Notes: generated by a model from the letters alone, not told the origin. Shown: positions 14,091-28,180, counted from the stretch's first letter. The stretch is DNA of 64,000 nucleotides from Chaenocephalus aceratus (GCA_023974075.1 CM043800.1:27977452-28041451), one strand, 5' to 3'. Numbers and translations: made by a program.

Positions 14091-16700
14091 TCACAGGAAA
14101 CTAAATACATTTGCACACATCTTGTGTCCATATCTTTCTGTTTTGGTGGTCACGCCGCACCGTGCACGTGCATGCATACGCGAGTCATGGTGAGATATCT
14201 GGATTAAGAGGTTGCTTTTTCTTTGCACAGAATGAAATTAATGGGCTGTGATTTTAGTTTTTTTAAGCAGAGGTCAATAATTTGTACGGCCCTCTGAGGA
14301 TATTGTAAACATTGAAATGGCCCTTGAGAGGAAAAAGGTTATAATATAATATAACCCCTAATCTGTTTTTATTCTTCTCTTCATTTGACATGCTATTATA
14401 TAAAAAGTTCAACAAATATGTCCTTTAGGAGGTTTTAGAAATATGTCATTGATGGTTTGTTCCAATATTCACAAAATCTTCAAATGAGACTTTTTTCATG
14501 TCTTTTTAAAGTGAAAAAATCCTCTGAAAGAGCATTTACAACATCATGGGACAATGAAACTCTTCAATGAATCCTAACTAATGTCATACATGTTGGGGTT
14601 AGCAGCTCTTAAGAGAACCAGTTGTATTCAGTGCTAGGGAAGAAAAACAGAACTAAATAAAAACGATATTCACAAGTTAAATTTGTAAAGAAAACAACAT
14701 TTAATAGGTGTTTTGTTGAACCTCAAATTGCCGGGGTGACACCATGTATTTTCACAATTAAAGTCTAGTATTGGCCCGATATACGAGTGTATCCCACACA
14801 CGCACATTTTCACACAGTGGTATATTTTGCCTCATACAGCCCACAAGGGGCAAAGATAGGATTGACTGAGAAAACACTCACACCACAGGCCATCGGTGCT
14901 GTGAGACTACGACAGGATTGGAAACACGTGTGTATTAATACCTGCTCAAGGCCCTGAGCAAATATATAGCCCCAGCTAACCTGCTAATAGCCTTAATTTG
15001 TAAGGTAAACAGTAGAAGAGTTTGACACTCACTCACCTAAGGTGCTTTTCCTCTGCTGCGCTGCCTCTGCTGCCTGAGGAGGCTTTGGAGGGAATGGGGG
15101 TGAGGGGGGGGGGGAGTGAAAGCGGCAAAGTTACAGCCTGCCTCCACCATGATATCTGTTGAAGTCATTTTCTCTCAAAGAGGAATTAATTTCCTTTCTC
15201 AGGCGGCCCACAGCGCCTGTGGCACAGCCGGACCCCCAGAGTGTGGAGTTACTGTGACTGTCCATCTGCAAAACCATGAAAGCTCTGTGACAGGAATATA
15301 TTTATATATTATTTATTAAATATGATATTCATTTGAGTCTGATATATGTACACTTCATTTTGTGCGTGATATACTACAGTATCGTCATATTGTTTCTTTG
15401 GATTTTAGATTGGGAAATATATGTTAGGAATTCATTGATCTTTAATTTTTAATAACATATACAAACTACTTATTTACAATATCTTACTTACACTTTCTGC
15501 ATAAATTATACAATTTAGTTATTTTAATTTAAAATACTAAAATAACATTTAAAACAATCCTCATAATTTAGTAAATTACTTTCAGACTGTGTCTCGTGTT
15601 AGAAGTTATAAAAAAGAGTCTGATGCCTGATAAGTCTGTTGCAGTTTTATATGAGCTAAAAATAATAATAATATTAACAAAAATAAATGTATAATAATAA
15701 TATGAGAAAGAATAAAAGAAGCCAAAGCAAAGACTGTCTTCTTTTCCGGCTGCTTATCATTTTTTTCTCTTCTTCTTCACTTCTGGAAAATGACACTTTT
15801 ATGGCCAAACTGATTTGGTGAGACTTCAGTGTGAGGGCTGACAATGTGTGATTGTTTGATGTACAGTATGTTGAAGTTGTAGGTGGTTAAAATATTGACT
15901 TAAACAAACTCATAAACCATTTCCGAGACATTTATTTGTAGTCACTCCCGACGCTACAAGATGTTACTGTCTGTGTGTACTCTTTAAAAAATAATTATTA
16001 AAAGTGATTTAAGGTTTGGTTTCATTAAAAGAAAAGTCTGTTGAATGTTGGAACAGTAATTAATGGTATTTATTTTGAAGCCAACACATTTGGTGTTTGG
16101 GACGCTGTTTTGTAATCAAAGCTGTTATTTTAACTTCATGACCTCATATCGAAGGTCAGACCCGCGTCAGTAGTGCTGTGTACTTCGGTTTGACGATGTG
16201 AGGTGTTTCATTTCAAAATGAGATAGAAATCATGTGTAAAAAAAGAAAAACCTCACTCTTAGAAAATGAATGGTTGCAATAAATGTAAATGAACTGTGGT
16301 TTTTAGTTAAGAGTAGTAGGTATAACCCCTATTTCAGATTGGATCCTGTTTTATATAGTTGGAGAGTTAAATATACAGTGAGTTAGTAAAAACATAACAG
16401 GCTGACAAACCAATGTGCAGAGGAAACCGTTCAAGCTTCTTGCCTCTTTTCCACAAGACTAACAGTATTTTAACGGGTCAAAACTGACAAAGACACACTG
16501 AGTTAACCTCTGACACCTCGCCTCCTCTCACTCTCTCCCCAGCCCACCCCTTGAACCATTAGGGCTGTTTTCTTGCAAGGGGGAAAAAAGATGCCACTGG
16601 AGGTCAGGTCCAAGTCCAAAATAAATTGCCCTCTTTCCTGAGGCTCAGCCATTTTAATAGTACAGATTTATTGTGCTGTGCTTTTTGGAGGGTGATCATA
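14091..16700. other. Intergenic, proximal MEOX2 upstream region
   Basis: No coding exon seen. A G-run lies at about 15106-15115. The part closest to MEOX2 is the most likely place for promoter-proximal control elements, but I cannot identify specific binding sites with confidence. Confidence 0.4.
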
Positions 16701-16760
16701 TGTATGTGGTCAGTAGCGCGTATGCAGTCTGTGACCCAGCCTCCCTCTCAAGTTACACAC

Positions 16761-16769
16761 TATTTATAA
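16761..16769 (+). promoter_or_regulatory. Possible TATA-like element of MEOX2
   Basis: TATTTATAA lies 390 bp before the MEOX2 start codon and is followed by GC-rich DNA. The spacing would allow a 5' UTR of about 360 nt. This is a weak match-based guess and no transcription start site can be read from the sequence. Confidence 0.25.
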
Positions 16770-17158
16770 CATCCCCTCCGCCGGCTCCCCTCGTTCTGCA
16801 GTTCCTAGGAACCACCTCGAGCTCCAGTCCCCTCTTCCTCCTGACATCTGAGAGGCTCTGCTGCCGCTCACCCTGGGCTAACTGTTTATCCCGTACCGCC
16901 TGGCAACTGGCCGCACGCTCCGGATTACCACAGGACACCCGCTTCAAAACACACTTCGCTTTCTGCTCTGAATTATCGAGAGAAGACTATTTGAATTTTT
17001 TTAACTGAAGGAAAAAAGTTGTGGGATAGTCAAAGGAGAAAGAGGAGCATCTTGGATATGTGCTTGTGATCTTTTTGATTTGTTTTATTTAGTTACTTTC
17101 ACCTCTTTTATCTGCATTTCTCACCTTTCCTGGAGGACTGTGTGTGTGTTTGCACACC

Positions 17159-17711
17159 ATGGATCACACGCTGTTCGGCTGCCTGCGGAGCCCCCACGCC
17201 CCGGCGCAGGCCCTGCACCCTGCCTTCACTCAGTCTCCCCTCACCCTGCACGGACGCTCGGACCACGTCTCCTACCCTGACCTGGCCTCTTCATCCTCCT
17301 CTTCCTCCACCTCCTCACCTTCTCCCTGTATCATCTCCAGTTATCAGATGGACGATGGCCTGTTTCCCGGGCAGCACCACCACCACCCCCACCGCGGCCA
17401 CATGCCCCCCCAGCAGCATCACCACGCGCCTCAGCACCACACATCCTGGCATATCCCACAGATGCCATCACCTGTTAATAGCACACGCCACAACCTTTGC
17501 CACCTGCACTCCCATTCGTCCCATGAGAGCGGGCCCATAGCCCCAGACCTGGGCCACCCTGGGGGGCCCAGTATGTGCGCCAGCACCCCCAGCCTGGGCA
17601 TCAGCAGCACCCCCACAGGGGCCTCCTGTGTGTCTGCGGACTTTGGAAGACAGACTCTTTCACCTGCTGAGGCCGAGAAGAGGAGCGGAAAGAGGAAAAG
17701 TGACAGCTCAG
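17159..17711 (+). CDS. meox2: MEOX2 coding exon 1
   Basis: Encodes residues 1-184 plus the first base of codon 185. It carries the MEOX-type N terminus, the Ser-rich and His-rich tracts and the [18 protein letters not shown] segment before the homeodomain. The donor is TCAG|GTAAGA at 17712. Confidence 0.95.
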
Positions 17712-20700
17712 GTAAGATGAGAGGAGAAATTTCCTTTTTTTGTTATTTAAGTCACTACCCTCTCATGACAGAGATTTTTTCCCCTCCTGTTTCAATATAA
17801 ACAATCTCACAATTCCGGATCAATAAACTATATCTAATCTGATTTGATCCAATCCAATGTAATCAAACTTTTTTCTCTACATTAAATGTGTATTTAATTT
17901 AATAGAGCTGCTTGTCACATGTTGCACAGCTAAAGACTATATTTGAATTTTTTGGAGGGATTTCGCACGTCTCTTTGTTCAGTCTCCTTGTTAGATAAAG
18001 ATCATCACATACATATCAGCATTTTAAGAAATTCCAAGCAGAGTTCATGAATAACAAACATCTGTACTTGTCATTCTCAATCTTTCAACAGAACATAACT
18101 GTTAAGATTTGTGCGGCTGTGATAGGAAAACAAAAAACTGTCTGAGAAGCAGTTTGTAGGTGTTGGCTGACACGCAGGGAGGCTGCTGCAGCAGGCGGAC
18201 TGAAGCGTGGAGCAAAGGCCAATCGTAACTGTGCGGGCACATCTGACTACTGACATGTTTTGTTTAAAAATCACATCTGGTTTGTTGCGACACTCTTCAG
18301 AGGGCAGAAAATGAGGCACACAGTAAAGAATTAATGTCACGGATTGTAAAAGACTACACCGGCGCCTCTAAACACCCGACAGACGGAGGTGTTTTAGCCT
18401 TTTTTCTTGTCTTAATCTTCTAGTTAAAGTATATCACAGTCTGGCTTACTGAAATGTAATGAATGATCGCAATTTTCAGATGTCAATTTTAAATATCTAT
18501 GTACTTTAATAATGTGATATTGATTGATTTGACTATCCAAAGATTATAAATTATGTTTAGTACCATAAGTAAAAACCTCAAAATGCCTTGATTACATGTT
18601 GCTCTAAAGCTCAGTAAGATTGACTTAAATAAAATATATTTTTCATAAGGAAATAAAAAATCTGCACTTAAATGCTAGTGCAGGTGATCTGAGCTTGATC
18701 TAAAAAATATCCCTGACTAGTGTCCACACCTTTTGTAAATGAACTGCAAATATTAAGATATATTTAAGGCTTGAGATCGTCCTTGAAATATGAAATGCAA
18801 AGTATTAATACAATAATACACAAACATAAGACATTACTATTAAAAGAAAAATATTATATATATTTATGTGAGAACCCCTCCTTTAAAACAATACTAAAAA
18901 GGTACCACCTCCATGATGACCTGCAGGACATTTCCAACCTGCAGTCGCCACAATAATCAATCACGGCGTGACAAACTGCCGAGGTCGCGGGAGTCCTGCA
19001 GGGAACGTGATATTAGTGAGAGTTCTAAGTTTTCCAGGGAAAGTGCGTTCACCGTTCAGTGTGTCCATTTGAGGATTTGTGGGCCCTCAGCGCCGACCCT
19101 GCCTCCCTTTAAAGGGCCTCTTTGCTCGCACAGCATATCACCTGCGCTGGACCACTGAATGACATTTCTGAATGTGATTACTTTTTGCTCAGGATGCTGG
19201 TGTTCACTGCAGACAACATGCAGTCCCTCTGTCAGACCAGCTGTTTTCAAAACTTTCTTGCAATTAACCGCACTGTAAATATGTATTGGTTAATAATCTA
19301 GGTAACAAATACTACAAAGAGCAGTTCCAGTTTACACTACACCAGATTTAGCAGGAACTCTAGATGTAGTAGTTAAACAAAAAATTCATGCAATACAGAA
19401 TATGCCAACATTATGTAAAACACAGAGCCTTTGGAGAGCCCAGACGGCTTAATTGTTATAGTCCTGTCCTCCTGCAGAATGGTGCAATGGTGTATTTAAT
19501 CCACAAGTCCAACGCACCACCTCCCTTTTCCTTTCCTCCTTTGTCATATCGTTTGGAAACCAAGCCTCAGTCTCCAAATCCCACTTCCCTTGTAACAAAA
19601 GTTGCTGCATACTCATTACATGTGCCGTGCATTCCCTCCACGCTAACACCAATCAGGCTGATTATCGGGGCTAACTAGGTTGCTGACTCAATCAGCTGTC
19701 TAAATATCACACCACTGCCAGTTGCATGAGATAGAGCCCGGATTGGGTTTCACCATCTGGACCAGAAACCTGAGCAAAACCTGAATTTAGATACAGAAAT
19801 AATAACAAAACCGTAGAGCTCATTTCCATGCTAGGTTTAGCTGAAGTAGGAAGCATCTCAACTTTCTTTGTCTAATACTCGCTTGTGATTGTTTCCTCAA
19901 GGAAGGCCGCAGGGCGGGCTAATGAGATGAACCAGCTTCTTGGTATTTTAGGTGTCTGGTTTCCGCAGAACCTGCTCATTTTTTCTTGGAGAGTTTTAGC
20001 CCTATTGAGTGTCAGTAGTGCACTTTGCCGGGTTCATGGGTTATATTTGCATAGATAGACTAATGCTGTTGAGGGAGCGATCGCCCTTTTAAGAAGTTAC
20101 TAGATTTTTTGCGTGGAACAATAAAAGGAGCTTGAAGTCTTATTTTGTTGAGGCAGTGTTGTAAAATATAAGAGAGGTGCTTCTAGCTGGCAGACACTTT
20201 CTCATGAAAGTACATTTAGAAAAAGGATGTGTCGATGCATTCGACTTCAATCTTGTGTGTGTTTCTGCGAAGAAGTCACAATTCCACTAAAGGAAAACAA
20301 CTCAAATGCAATTTTCCATGGTCAGAGAATACACATTTCTGTCTTATTTTCTTAAGAAAAGACAATATTTTTGAGAGGGTCCCTCCTGCAATGAGCTCAG
20401 TTCATTTGGGACCATACAGTAAATGACGTGCCGCGCCTGGCTGCGTGTACTTTTTTTCTCGTATTATTCCTCCTTTTTTGTGGAGAGATGAAAGTTACAG
20501 TGGGGACCTAATTGCTGTGGTATAGTGGCTGTGTCATAAAAGCCTGCCGCTCATTTTAACTCCAGGCCTGCTGGTCTGAAGCAGCTGGTTGTGTAATTCT
20601 TTTATTTCACTTTACACAATGTCTGTGTTTACCAGAGAGAGAGCGAATAATTACGTCTGACGTTTCAATCAGCCACACATTGTTCGGAGCCCTCAGTTAG

Positions 20701-23700
20701 AAATGACAGGGGGGACAGGCAAGGTCAATGAGGAGCTGGACACAGGCTGCGGGTCAAGCAATGATGTGCTTCATTTCATAAAATGTGGGAATTCTTGCAG
20801 TTTATGTATGTTTGTCCTTGGCTCTAAAATGGTGTCACACAAATGTAACTTTGTATAGCAGCTTTACTGTAGTTGACCCCTCATTTTCTCTTCAGCCTCT
20901 CAAGGGAGTTATATTGTTCTGAAAAAACACAAACTTAATTAGAAGGAAAACTCTCTATACTGACAGAAAAACAGAAGCAACGGTCCCTCCGGATGGAAAT
21001 CTTAGGTAAAAAGATAGTGTTTCCTCTGACGTGGCTTCAGGCTTCGCACCATTTGTGAGTCTGGCTCTGGGCTGCAGGACTATTTACAGTTTTGCTTGAC
21101 GCAGGCCTGCTGGATTAACACATGATACAGAACAGGACCGCAGATAAATTAGCATGCAATCACTGCTGCCTCCAAGTGCAAAGTGCAACTGAAGCACGTC
21201 CAAAAGAGAAACCACAAGCGCTGCCCACAATAGGAAACGTAAGAAGGCAAATTAACAGTGCGTGTTTACTTTGGAAAGTTTGTGGGAATAACCAAACAAA
21301 AAGTATTGTTCTGGGTTGATGAACTGAAGTGGAGATTAGTTATTTTTCTCCACATGTATATCCTAGATTGAATTTAATGAAAGGCATAGTATGTTGCAAG
21401 GACCAGCTTTGTGTTTCCTGCGTAGACATATATATTTTACTATTAACAGGAGACTTAATAATATATTTATTATTTTTTCATCATCATTTTATCAGTAACA
21501 ATATCAGTTACACCAACAACAACTGAAACACTTTTGGAGATCTTCTGCATTTTTATCTTTGATTTTTATCTTTTGACTTTGTGATTCTGAAAATGTCAAA
21601 GAACACGTAACACATACAGTAAGAGCAACAAATATAAATAAATAAATATATTTTCCTTCCCAATGAGGTGCTGCCTGTGAGATCTTAATTAGAAATGAAC
21701 TTAAGAAATTGATTTTATGTTTCTATCAAACCTGCTTTGTTCCATATTTAAAAATAAGGGTGTAGCAGCAGATTCCTTTTAAGACGAAGACAAATTAAAT
21801 CCATGTTGGCAGTATAAGAGCCAGCCTATTGTTACCGCACAGCTGCCGCAGCCAGACACACATGTGTAGCCGCCGTGAGTCCTTCCAGCCACTTAAAGTG
21901 TTCATAAACAATGACTGAACAATAAAGTGTGATTGACAGCTCCCATTGTTTCCCTTACCTCGCCTCTTTTCTCCCCCTGCTGACTTGCACCTGCCACATA
22001 ACACTGGCTTTATTTTTTTATTTTTGTTGCATATAAATCTGAGTGGAACTGTGTGGTGTTTGGTTTCAGAGTCCCAGGACGGGAATTACAAGTCAGACGT
22101 GAGCAGCAAACCCAGGAAGGAGAGGACGGCTTTCACCAAGGAGCAGATCCGAGAGCTGGAGGCCGAGTTCGCCCACCACAACTACCTAACCAGACTAAGG
22201 CGCTACGAGATCGCCGTCAACCTCGACCTCACTGAAAGACAAGTATGTTCCTACCCACCGCAGCTTGTTTCCCCCTGGGTTCAGACATTATCGGACTCCC
22301 CCCATTAGCACATTAATGCCATGTTGTGAAAACAGAGACGGCCTTGGGACGACTAGGCGGCTTTTCAGCTCGCTACTGTGTTTTCGTAACTCCGGTGCGA
22401 GGGGCTATTGTGCTCCAGATGTGGCTGTGTGACGGGACTATCATATTCCAGATGTTCCTGTCTATTCTTTCAAGCAGCCCACAGTCGAGGCAGTGAGACG
22501 GGCCGGAGGAAGTGCTGTCTAGCAAGTCACTTCCTCTCTCCCACTCCCACTGCACAAATTGGGCCAGTGGCGTGGGCCAGTTGCTGTATAATGCAGGCAC
22601 ATGAAATAAATAACAAGAGACAAATGAGTGGGGGGAGGAAACGGCGTACAGCCTGTTGTTCTCTGACACCCGTTTGGAAGCTGTAAGTCACACTTAGTTG
22701 ACACCTCGCCAGTGATATTTTGCAGTGTGAAACAGTGTGGATTAAATTTAAAGAAAAGACTGGAAAGAGAAATCTTAGAGATGCATGTGATACCTCAGAT
22801 TCAAATCATGTGGTGGTAAGATGTATGTGTCATGCTCAGCTAAAACGTTTTGCATGAACCACATTAAACCCAAAATAATATTTGACCTTTCTCACTGTGG
22901 ACATTTTGGTTCAACTTAAAACCTCACCATTGAGTTCCATCTCATTTAGTAGCAGGGCCCTTCTTCAGACACCTGCTATTCCTGCAATCACATACTAAAA
23001 TATGACTAAGATAAGATAAGATAGTACTTTATTGATCCCAATTTTGGAAATGTTTGCATTGGTCTATCGTCCTTAAATATCTCAAAGTGTTGTAATTGGT
23101 TCAATTCATAGTAGAGCCGTCCTTGCTACGTGTGTTTAGTTGGCACCCAGTGTATTGTGTCAGAAGCTTCAGATAAAAGTGTCCATCTAAAGAAATCTTT
23201 CCCAGTAAATTAAAGTGCATGCCAGTGTGTTTTGAGTGCCTCTTAGTAATGTGAGTAGTAAACCTGCACAGTCGCATTTAGGTTCTGACTAATTTGGGAG
23301 CAACTGGAAACTGTGACGTCAAAAGTGATAAATGTATCTGAAATCGTGTCAGTAATCCTCTGCTTTTGCTTCACATTACAAATAGTGTAAAAAGAATGTT
23401 GAAGAACCACTTCTCAATACCACTATGTCAAGGAAAACTCCACAGAAACCTCAAACACAGAGTTTGCCATTCTAATTCCACTTCAGCCTTTTCCCAGACT
23501 GTTGCAATTAATCTTTTCTGACAGTTTATGCAGCATTGGATGTGTGTGAGTGCAACCTCAGCTTTGTCAGGGAAAATATTTAGCGGGAGATAGTGAGGTA
23601 AATATTGGCCTAACAACAGTTGGCCACGGCATTTGATTTGTGCTGAATAAGCTGTTGATGTTACGTCTTTGTGGGAAACCTGAATATTGTAAAAGTTGGC

Positions 23701-24222
23701 ATAGGTGGAGCAATAGAGCCCAACGTTTTGCATGGGAAAACTATTCTATTCTTGGCCAGGTCAGCATTGTAAATGAGATTTTGTTTCAATGTTTTCACCT
23801 GGTGTTGGAGCACCACCCAATGGCGTTGGTGGAAGGTTCACCTCTGCTCCGCGCGTCCCTTGATGACTGATGAGCTAGTCAAATTTACAAAAGAAGGAAC
23901 TCAAAGCACCAGAAATAAAGGTTAAACAATAATCTGTTTTAATGGTAGAAAATAACAATACACAATACAGAGCACTCTGCAATAGTACCAAATACAGAGC
24001 GCTCCGGGCTCAATTCCTACCACCGTGTAATATACGTACCACGACAGTCAGTCAGGAAAAGAGCGCCAACTGTAAGAATGTTACAGTATTTAAACACATT
24101 CTGTGCAACCGACACAACCCCTCCCTAGCTATTTGTTATTGGCGATTTCACTTCTGGGCGAGCTAGCCAGTGAGTTGGCAGTTCTCCATTGGCCGTTCAC
24201 ACTGTTTCACCCCATCTCCTTA

Positions 24223-24301
<79 letters not shown>

Positions 24302-26356
24302 TGTGTGTCTCTGCCCTCAGGCAGTCCCACAACAATGCTGTGGAGTCATGACAGAACGCACACTCGTTCCCCTTTAACATCTTCAACACACACATCTGTT
24401 TAAACCAACTACTCCAAAATGTGGTGGCAATTTAGTACTCATAACATGAAAGAATAAAACAGAGAGAAATCAATAAAACACAAACACAGGTATAGTTGAG
24501 CAGTAATTATAGCCATGTTTTCCAAATAGTAGAACTTTACAGCAGGTTTTAAGGCACACTCATTTCATCATCCAGCCCCCCACACAAATGTCACATGTTT
24601 TCCCCTCTGAAAGTTATGCTTGCATCTATTGATAACTGGAAGACCATTGTCTCTCTAACTGTGTGACTCACATCATCTCATGACTTCTTCAAATATCTGG
24701 AAACTGTAATCAAAGTATGTTATATTTGAGAAGGTCCAATAATTTACATAATATTTCCTTCTTGTATTAATTTAAGCTTTCCAGATCATACAGAAAACTC
24801 TTACAGACAACCTGCTGAGTTCTGCCCCTGAAAGCCCAAAATGACTTTCTGAAAAATACTATCAACGGGTAATCATTCTACTCAAGGCAGAAATCACAGG
24901 CTGTACTGTACCTTACCTACTCAAAAAACCACCTTCTGATTATTAACAAGTCAAGTGGAAGAAAAGACCATTTGCGCTAATCTACAACTTTCTGCTTTAA
25001 CATGTTACTTTAATACTTCACTGGTTAAAAAAAGGTTAAATAAAAAATAAAAATACAATTCCACATATTCTTCAAGATCTGGATCCAAAACCCAGTAAAT
25101 ATGGTTGAAATGTTACATACTGTATAACCATTGTACTAATATAATTTAAAATACTTTATTTCAGTGAAAAGTAGGTTGTATTATTGTACCTTGTAACTAG
25201 TATGAATAATATAGACGTCACCTTTCAACCCAAATGTAGCCTAGTTTGAATGAATCTACATCTTTTGACTCGTACACCAATTCAGTTCTGGTTGTGTTAT
25301 TTTAAGCAAATATTTGATTATTGGTAATGTGTTATGTGGGATGCCCTTAAAGCGAAGAAGTAGAGTGGCCCTTAAGTGTTCCATGGATGCTTAAATGTGC
25401 AATTTTTTCTCAAGTGGATCAGCAGTTCTTGTGAACTATCCAAAGTTAAATTATACTTTAGTGTGATGTGTTGAGATTTAAATATGTGTCCCTATAGGAT
25501 GTCAAGCAGTGCAGGTACAGTGCTGCTGAGTGAGTCTGAATACTGTGTGTGTATGTAAGCCTTAAGGATCACATGTTTGGGTTGACATTAGAGCCTGGCA
25601 TATATAAATGATCCTTAGCTGGACTCTCGCCACCCCCCCTCCTGCTCTCAGAAAATGGCCCTGAAGCTTGTAAAGAATCCGAAGTGATACTCAGCACGCC
25701 GTAAGCCGATGACGTCTAAGATAAACGTTTGTGCTGTCAACTAACTTCCTGACCATGTGACCACTCGATCCCCTCGGAATGACACTCCCCAAAAATAAAC
25801 CCACCCCACCCTGCGTGACAAGAACAAGCCCCCCCAACTCTCCCTTCCTTTGGGCGCATGTGTCGACACTCAGGGGGCCTCTGCTGCTACTTGACGTGTA
25901 AACCGTTTTAAGCAACAGCTTAATCATCAATCTGAGAGACGTAAATACGGTTGAGGCTGTTGAGTCAGGGGAAAACAGGTAGACGCCAAGTGGCAGATGG
26001 AACAGTCCATCCACTGCATTACTGTAGCTGTGGCTGCAATCAGAAAGAAACCTGCTGAAAAATGGTTTCCTAATTGCATATGAACAGTTTTTTGTGACTT
26101 TGTTTGAGCAATTAATTTAACATTTTCTGTCCTCTAGGTGAAGGTGTGGTTCCAGAACAGGAGGATGAAGTGGAAAAGAGTGAAGGGCGGTCAGCAGGGA
26201 GCGGCAGCCCGAGAGAAAGAACTGGTCAATGTGAAAAAGGGGACGCTGCTGCCATCAGAGTTCTCTGGCATCGCAGCGCTTCACCACTCGACGGACTCCT
26301 TAGCCAATGAGGACAGTCACGACAGCGACCAGAGCTCCGAGCACGCTCACTTATGA
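17159..26356 (+). CDS. meox2: MEOX2 (mesenchyme homeobox 2), complete, exons 17159-17711, 22070-22242, 26138-26356
   Basis: Homeodomain transcription factor of paraxial mesoderm, muscle and vascular cells (known role of the family); it acts in the nucleus. Joining the three exons gives 945 nt, 314 residues (human about 304). The N terminus [14 protein letters not shown] matches the MEOX2 start. A Ser-rich stretch lies at residues 44-55 and a His/Gln-rich stretch at about 73-98, as in MEOX2. The homeodomain spans about 199-258 with F206, W246, F247, Q248 and N249 (positions 8, 48, 49, 50, 51). The C terminus ends SSEHAHL. Phases agree: exon 1 leaves one base, exon 2 closes the codon and ends in phase 0. 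ATG at 17159 sits in a good context (CACACCATGG). MEOX1 is less likely because of the His-rich tract and C terminus. Whether it is the a or b copy is unknown. Confidence 0.96.
17712..22069 (+). other. meox2: MEOX2 intron 1
   Basis: 4,358 bp, GTAAGA to TTTCAG. It contains no recognisable mobile element, in contrast to the DNA right of the gene. GC-balanced, apparently unique blocks at about 19000-19200 and 20450-20760 are candidates for conserved control sequence, judged only from their look. Confidence 0.85.
22070..22242 (+). CDS. meox2: MEOX2 coding exon 2 (homeodomain helices 1 and 2)
   Basis: 173 nt, residues 185-242. It begins [10 protein letters not shown] and runs through [19 protein letters not shown] to LDLTERQ. 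It ends at homeodomain position 44, where the intron interrupts the homeobox before helix 3 (RQ|VKVWF). The donor is CAA|GTATGT. Confidence 0.96.
23006..23050 (-). mobile_element. Non-LTR retrotransposon 3' tail
   Basis: GATAAGATAAGATAGTACTT followed by TATTGATCCC is the reverse complement of the GGGATCAATAAAGT...ATCTTATC tail of fish Rex/RTE-like LINEs. Only the end is recognisable. The same tail, in the opposite orientation, occurs at 43203-43238. Confidence 0.6.
24225..24297. repeat. (GT)n microsatellite, about 36 units
   Basis: Uninterrupted GT dinucleotides inside MEOX2 intron 2, followed by GCGCGTGTGTGT. Frames across it encode only Cys-Val or Thr-His and are not genes. Confidence 0.98.
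26138..26356 (+). CDS. meox2: MEOX2 coding exon 3 (recognition helix and C terminus)
   Basis: 72 codons plus TGA. It starts at [20 protein letters not shown], the DNA-recognition helix, then [20 protein letters not shown] and an acidic/Ser tail ending SSEHAHL. The acceptor is CCTCTAG|GTG. Confidence 0.97.
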   Translation: MKVWFQNRRMKWKRVKGGQQGAAAREKELVNVKKGTLLPSEFSGIAALHHSTDSLANEDSHDSDQSSEHAHL

Positions 26357-26895
26357 TGCGCCCCGCCCCTCAGAGGATAGGCCCTGCGCTGCCTCAGGAC
26401 TGCTGTTTGCTGATTCGCCATCGTCATACAACGATGCTAAATAAGTGTACAACTATACAGAGAAGTGTGATAGATAATGCAGCCCTTATGTAGGCGATAT
26501 GTACATTTCAAGAACTGAGCACATAAAGGAAGGATGTTGACATATTGTAAAGCGCCATTGGTTAAAGATCTCCTTGATAAAAAGAAAAACACTTTTTAAA
26601 AAAAAACAATTTGGAAATATTTGTAATCATACTGTTGTAAACATTCCATGTTGTGTGTCTCGAGAGAAGCCGGCTTTGATTTGCACTGTTAAACACACAG
26701 TCTGCTTCTCACTCAGTTTCTACTGTATAAAATGTAAATTACGATGTAATTTAGTTATTGATCAAATCAAGTGCCAGGAAATCTAATTTGCCTACAGTAG
26801 CTAATATAAATGATTTGTATTGTCTTACCACAACAATAGTTTTATACCCACACTATTCAACTCGTGCAGTAATAAACACGGACGGTTCTTTAGTC
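26357..26895 (+). other. meox2: MEOX2 3' UTR with poly(A) signal at 26871
   Basis: AATAAA at 26871-26876 is the first canonical signal after the stop codon in an AT-rich tail, implying a 3' UTR of roughly 530 nt. The exact cleavage site is inferred. Confidence 0.6.
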
Positions 26896-27043
26896 AACAC
26901 TTTTCTGCCTAGAGATGTAATTTTGTAAAAAATGTTGAAATAAGTATTCTATTAAATCTTTTCAGAAACAGTTGCAGATCAATTAAAATGTAACCAATAA
27001 CCATTGATCAAAATTAATAATAATTGGTATGACTTTTTCATCT

Positions 27044-27208
27044 ATGCAGCCACCCATTGAAATGTACGGAGCCCTGGAGGGTTCATTGAGAGAAAAATAA
27101 ATAAAACGTGGCCACGCTTTAGTAACTCGTGCGCACGCTTTAGTAACTCGTGCGCACGAGTTACTAAAGCGTGCGCACGAGTTAATAAAGCATGGCCTCG
27201 TTTTATTT
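27044..27208. repeat. Inverted-repeat arm with 100-bp palindrome (left)
   Basis: The segment from the CACCCATT block (27051) through GGAGCCCTGGAGGGTTC to the AAATAAAACG block is repeated in inverse orientation at 28368-28525. Inside it is a near-perfect palindrome, 27104-27203, centred between 27153 and 27154. It consists of two direct copies of a 21-bp unit starting CACGCTTTAGTAACTCG followed by two inverse copies. Confidence 0.9.
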
Positions 27209-27309
27209 AAATTGAGGGATTCCTGTCCGTGACTCACAGTATCTGCTGCCCACAGCTGTTTTATAGAAGGAAAACATCCTTCACTTTATGAAATCTCTGT
27301 GGCACCAGT

Positions 27310-27594
27310 GGCCTGTACTACGAAGCAGGATTTGCTATTTACACTATTCATTCATGAAGTATGACGCTGCGCTGTCAGCATGCGTCTCCATGTTTGTGAT
27401 TGGTCAAATGTTGGTAACCCCGTCCCTTTCACGTGAACGCACTCTAACCGGACAGAGAAACCCTGGTTGATTTGCTGAGTTAATAACCAGCTTCGTAGGA
27501 CCGCTTAGCGACATCGTGTTTGTTATGGTTAGTTAAGCCGGGTAAATCAAACATATCCAGGGTCTGTTGAACTGGCTTCGTCGTACAGGGCACT
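27310..27594. mobile_element. Short MITE of the 'TACTACGAAGC' family
   Basis: The left end GGCCTGTACTACGAAGCAGG and right end GCTTCGTCGTACAGGGC form an inverted repeat. The interior shares the TATGACGCTGCGCTGTCAG and CATGTTTGTGATTGGTC blocks with the 1.04-kb CTG-flanked elements at 29017, 51444 and 52341, so it is a diverged short relative. Confidence 0.7.
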
Positions 27595-27809
27595 GGAGGC
27601 AGTAACGTGTAATTCAGCAGAATCTGAGAAGAGCAGCAGCTGCAAAGAGCGGTGCCTTTTACTGTTTACTTCACTGCGTTGCCCTTCAGTAGAACCGCTG
27701 GATAGAGATCGAGGCTGCTACGTTTAACCACACACACCTCTACACACATCGAACTACCAGAGTATTCCCCTCGTTTTATGAAGGATATGTCCTGTCACCG
27801 GGGCGCATG

Positions 27810-28180
<371 letters not shown>

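Larger units (their letters stand above)
22243..26137 (+). other. meox2: MEOX2 intron 2
   Basis: 3,895 bp splitting the homeobox, ending CCTCTAG. It holds a small LINE tail at about 23006-23050 and a GT microsatellite at 24225-24297. The segment 23880-24430, with doubled ATACAGAGC motifs, may be an unclassified insertion. Confidence 0.85.
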
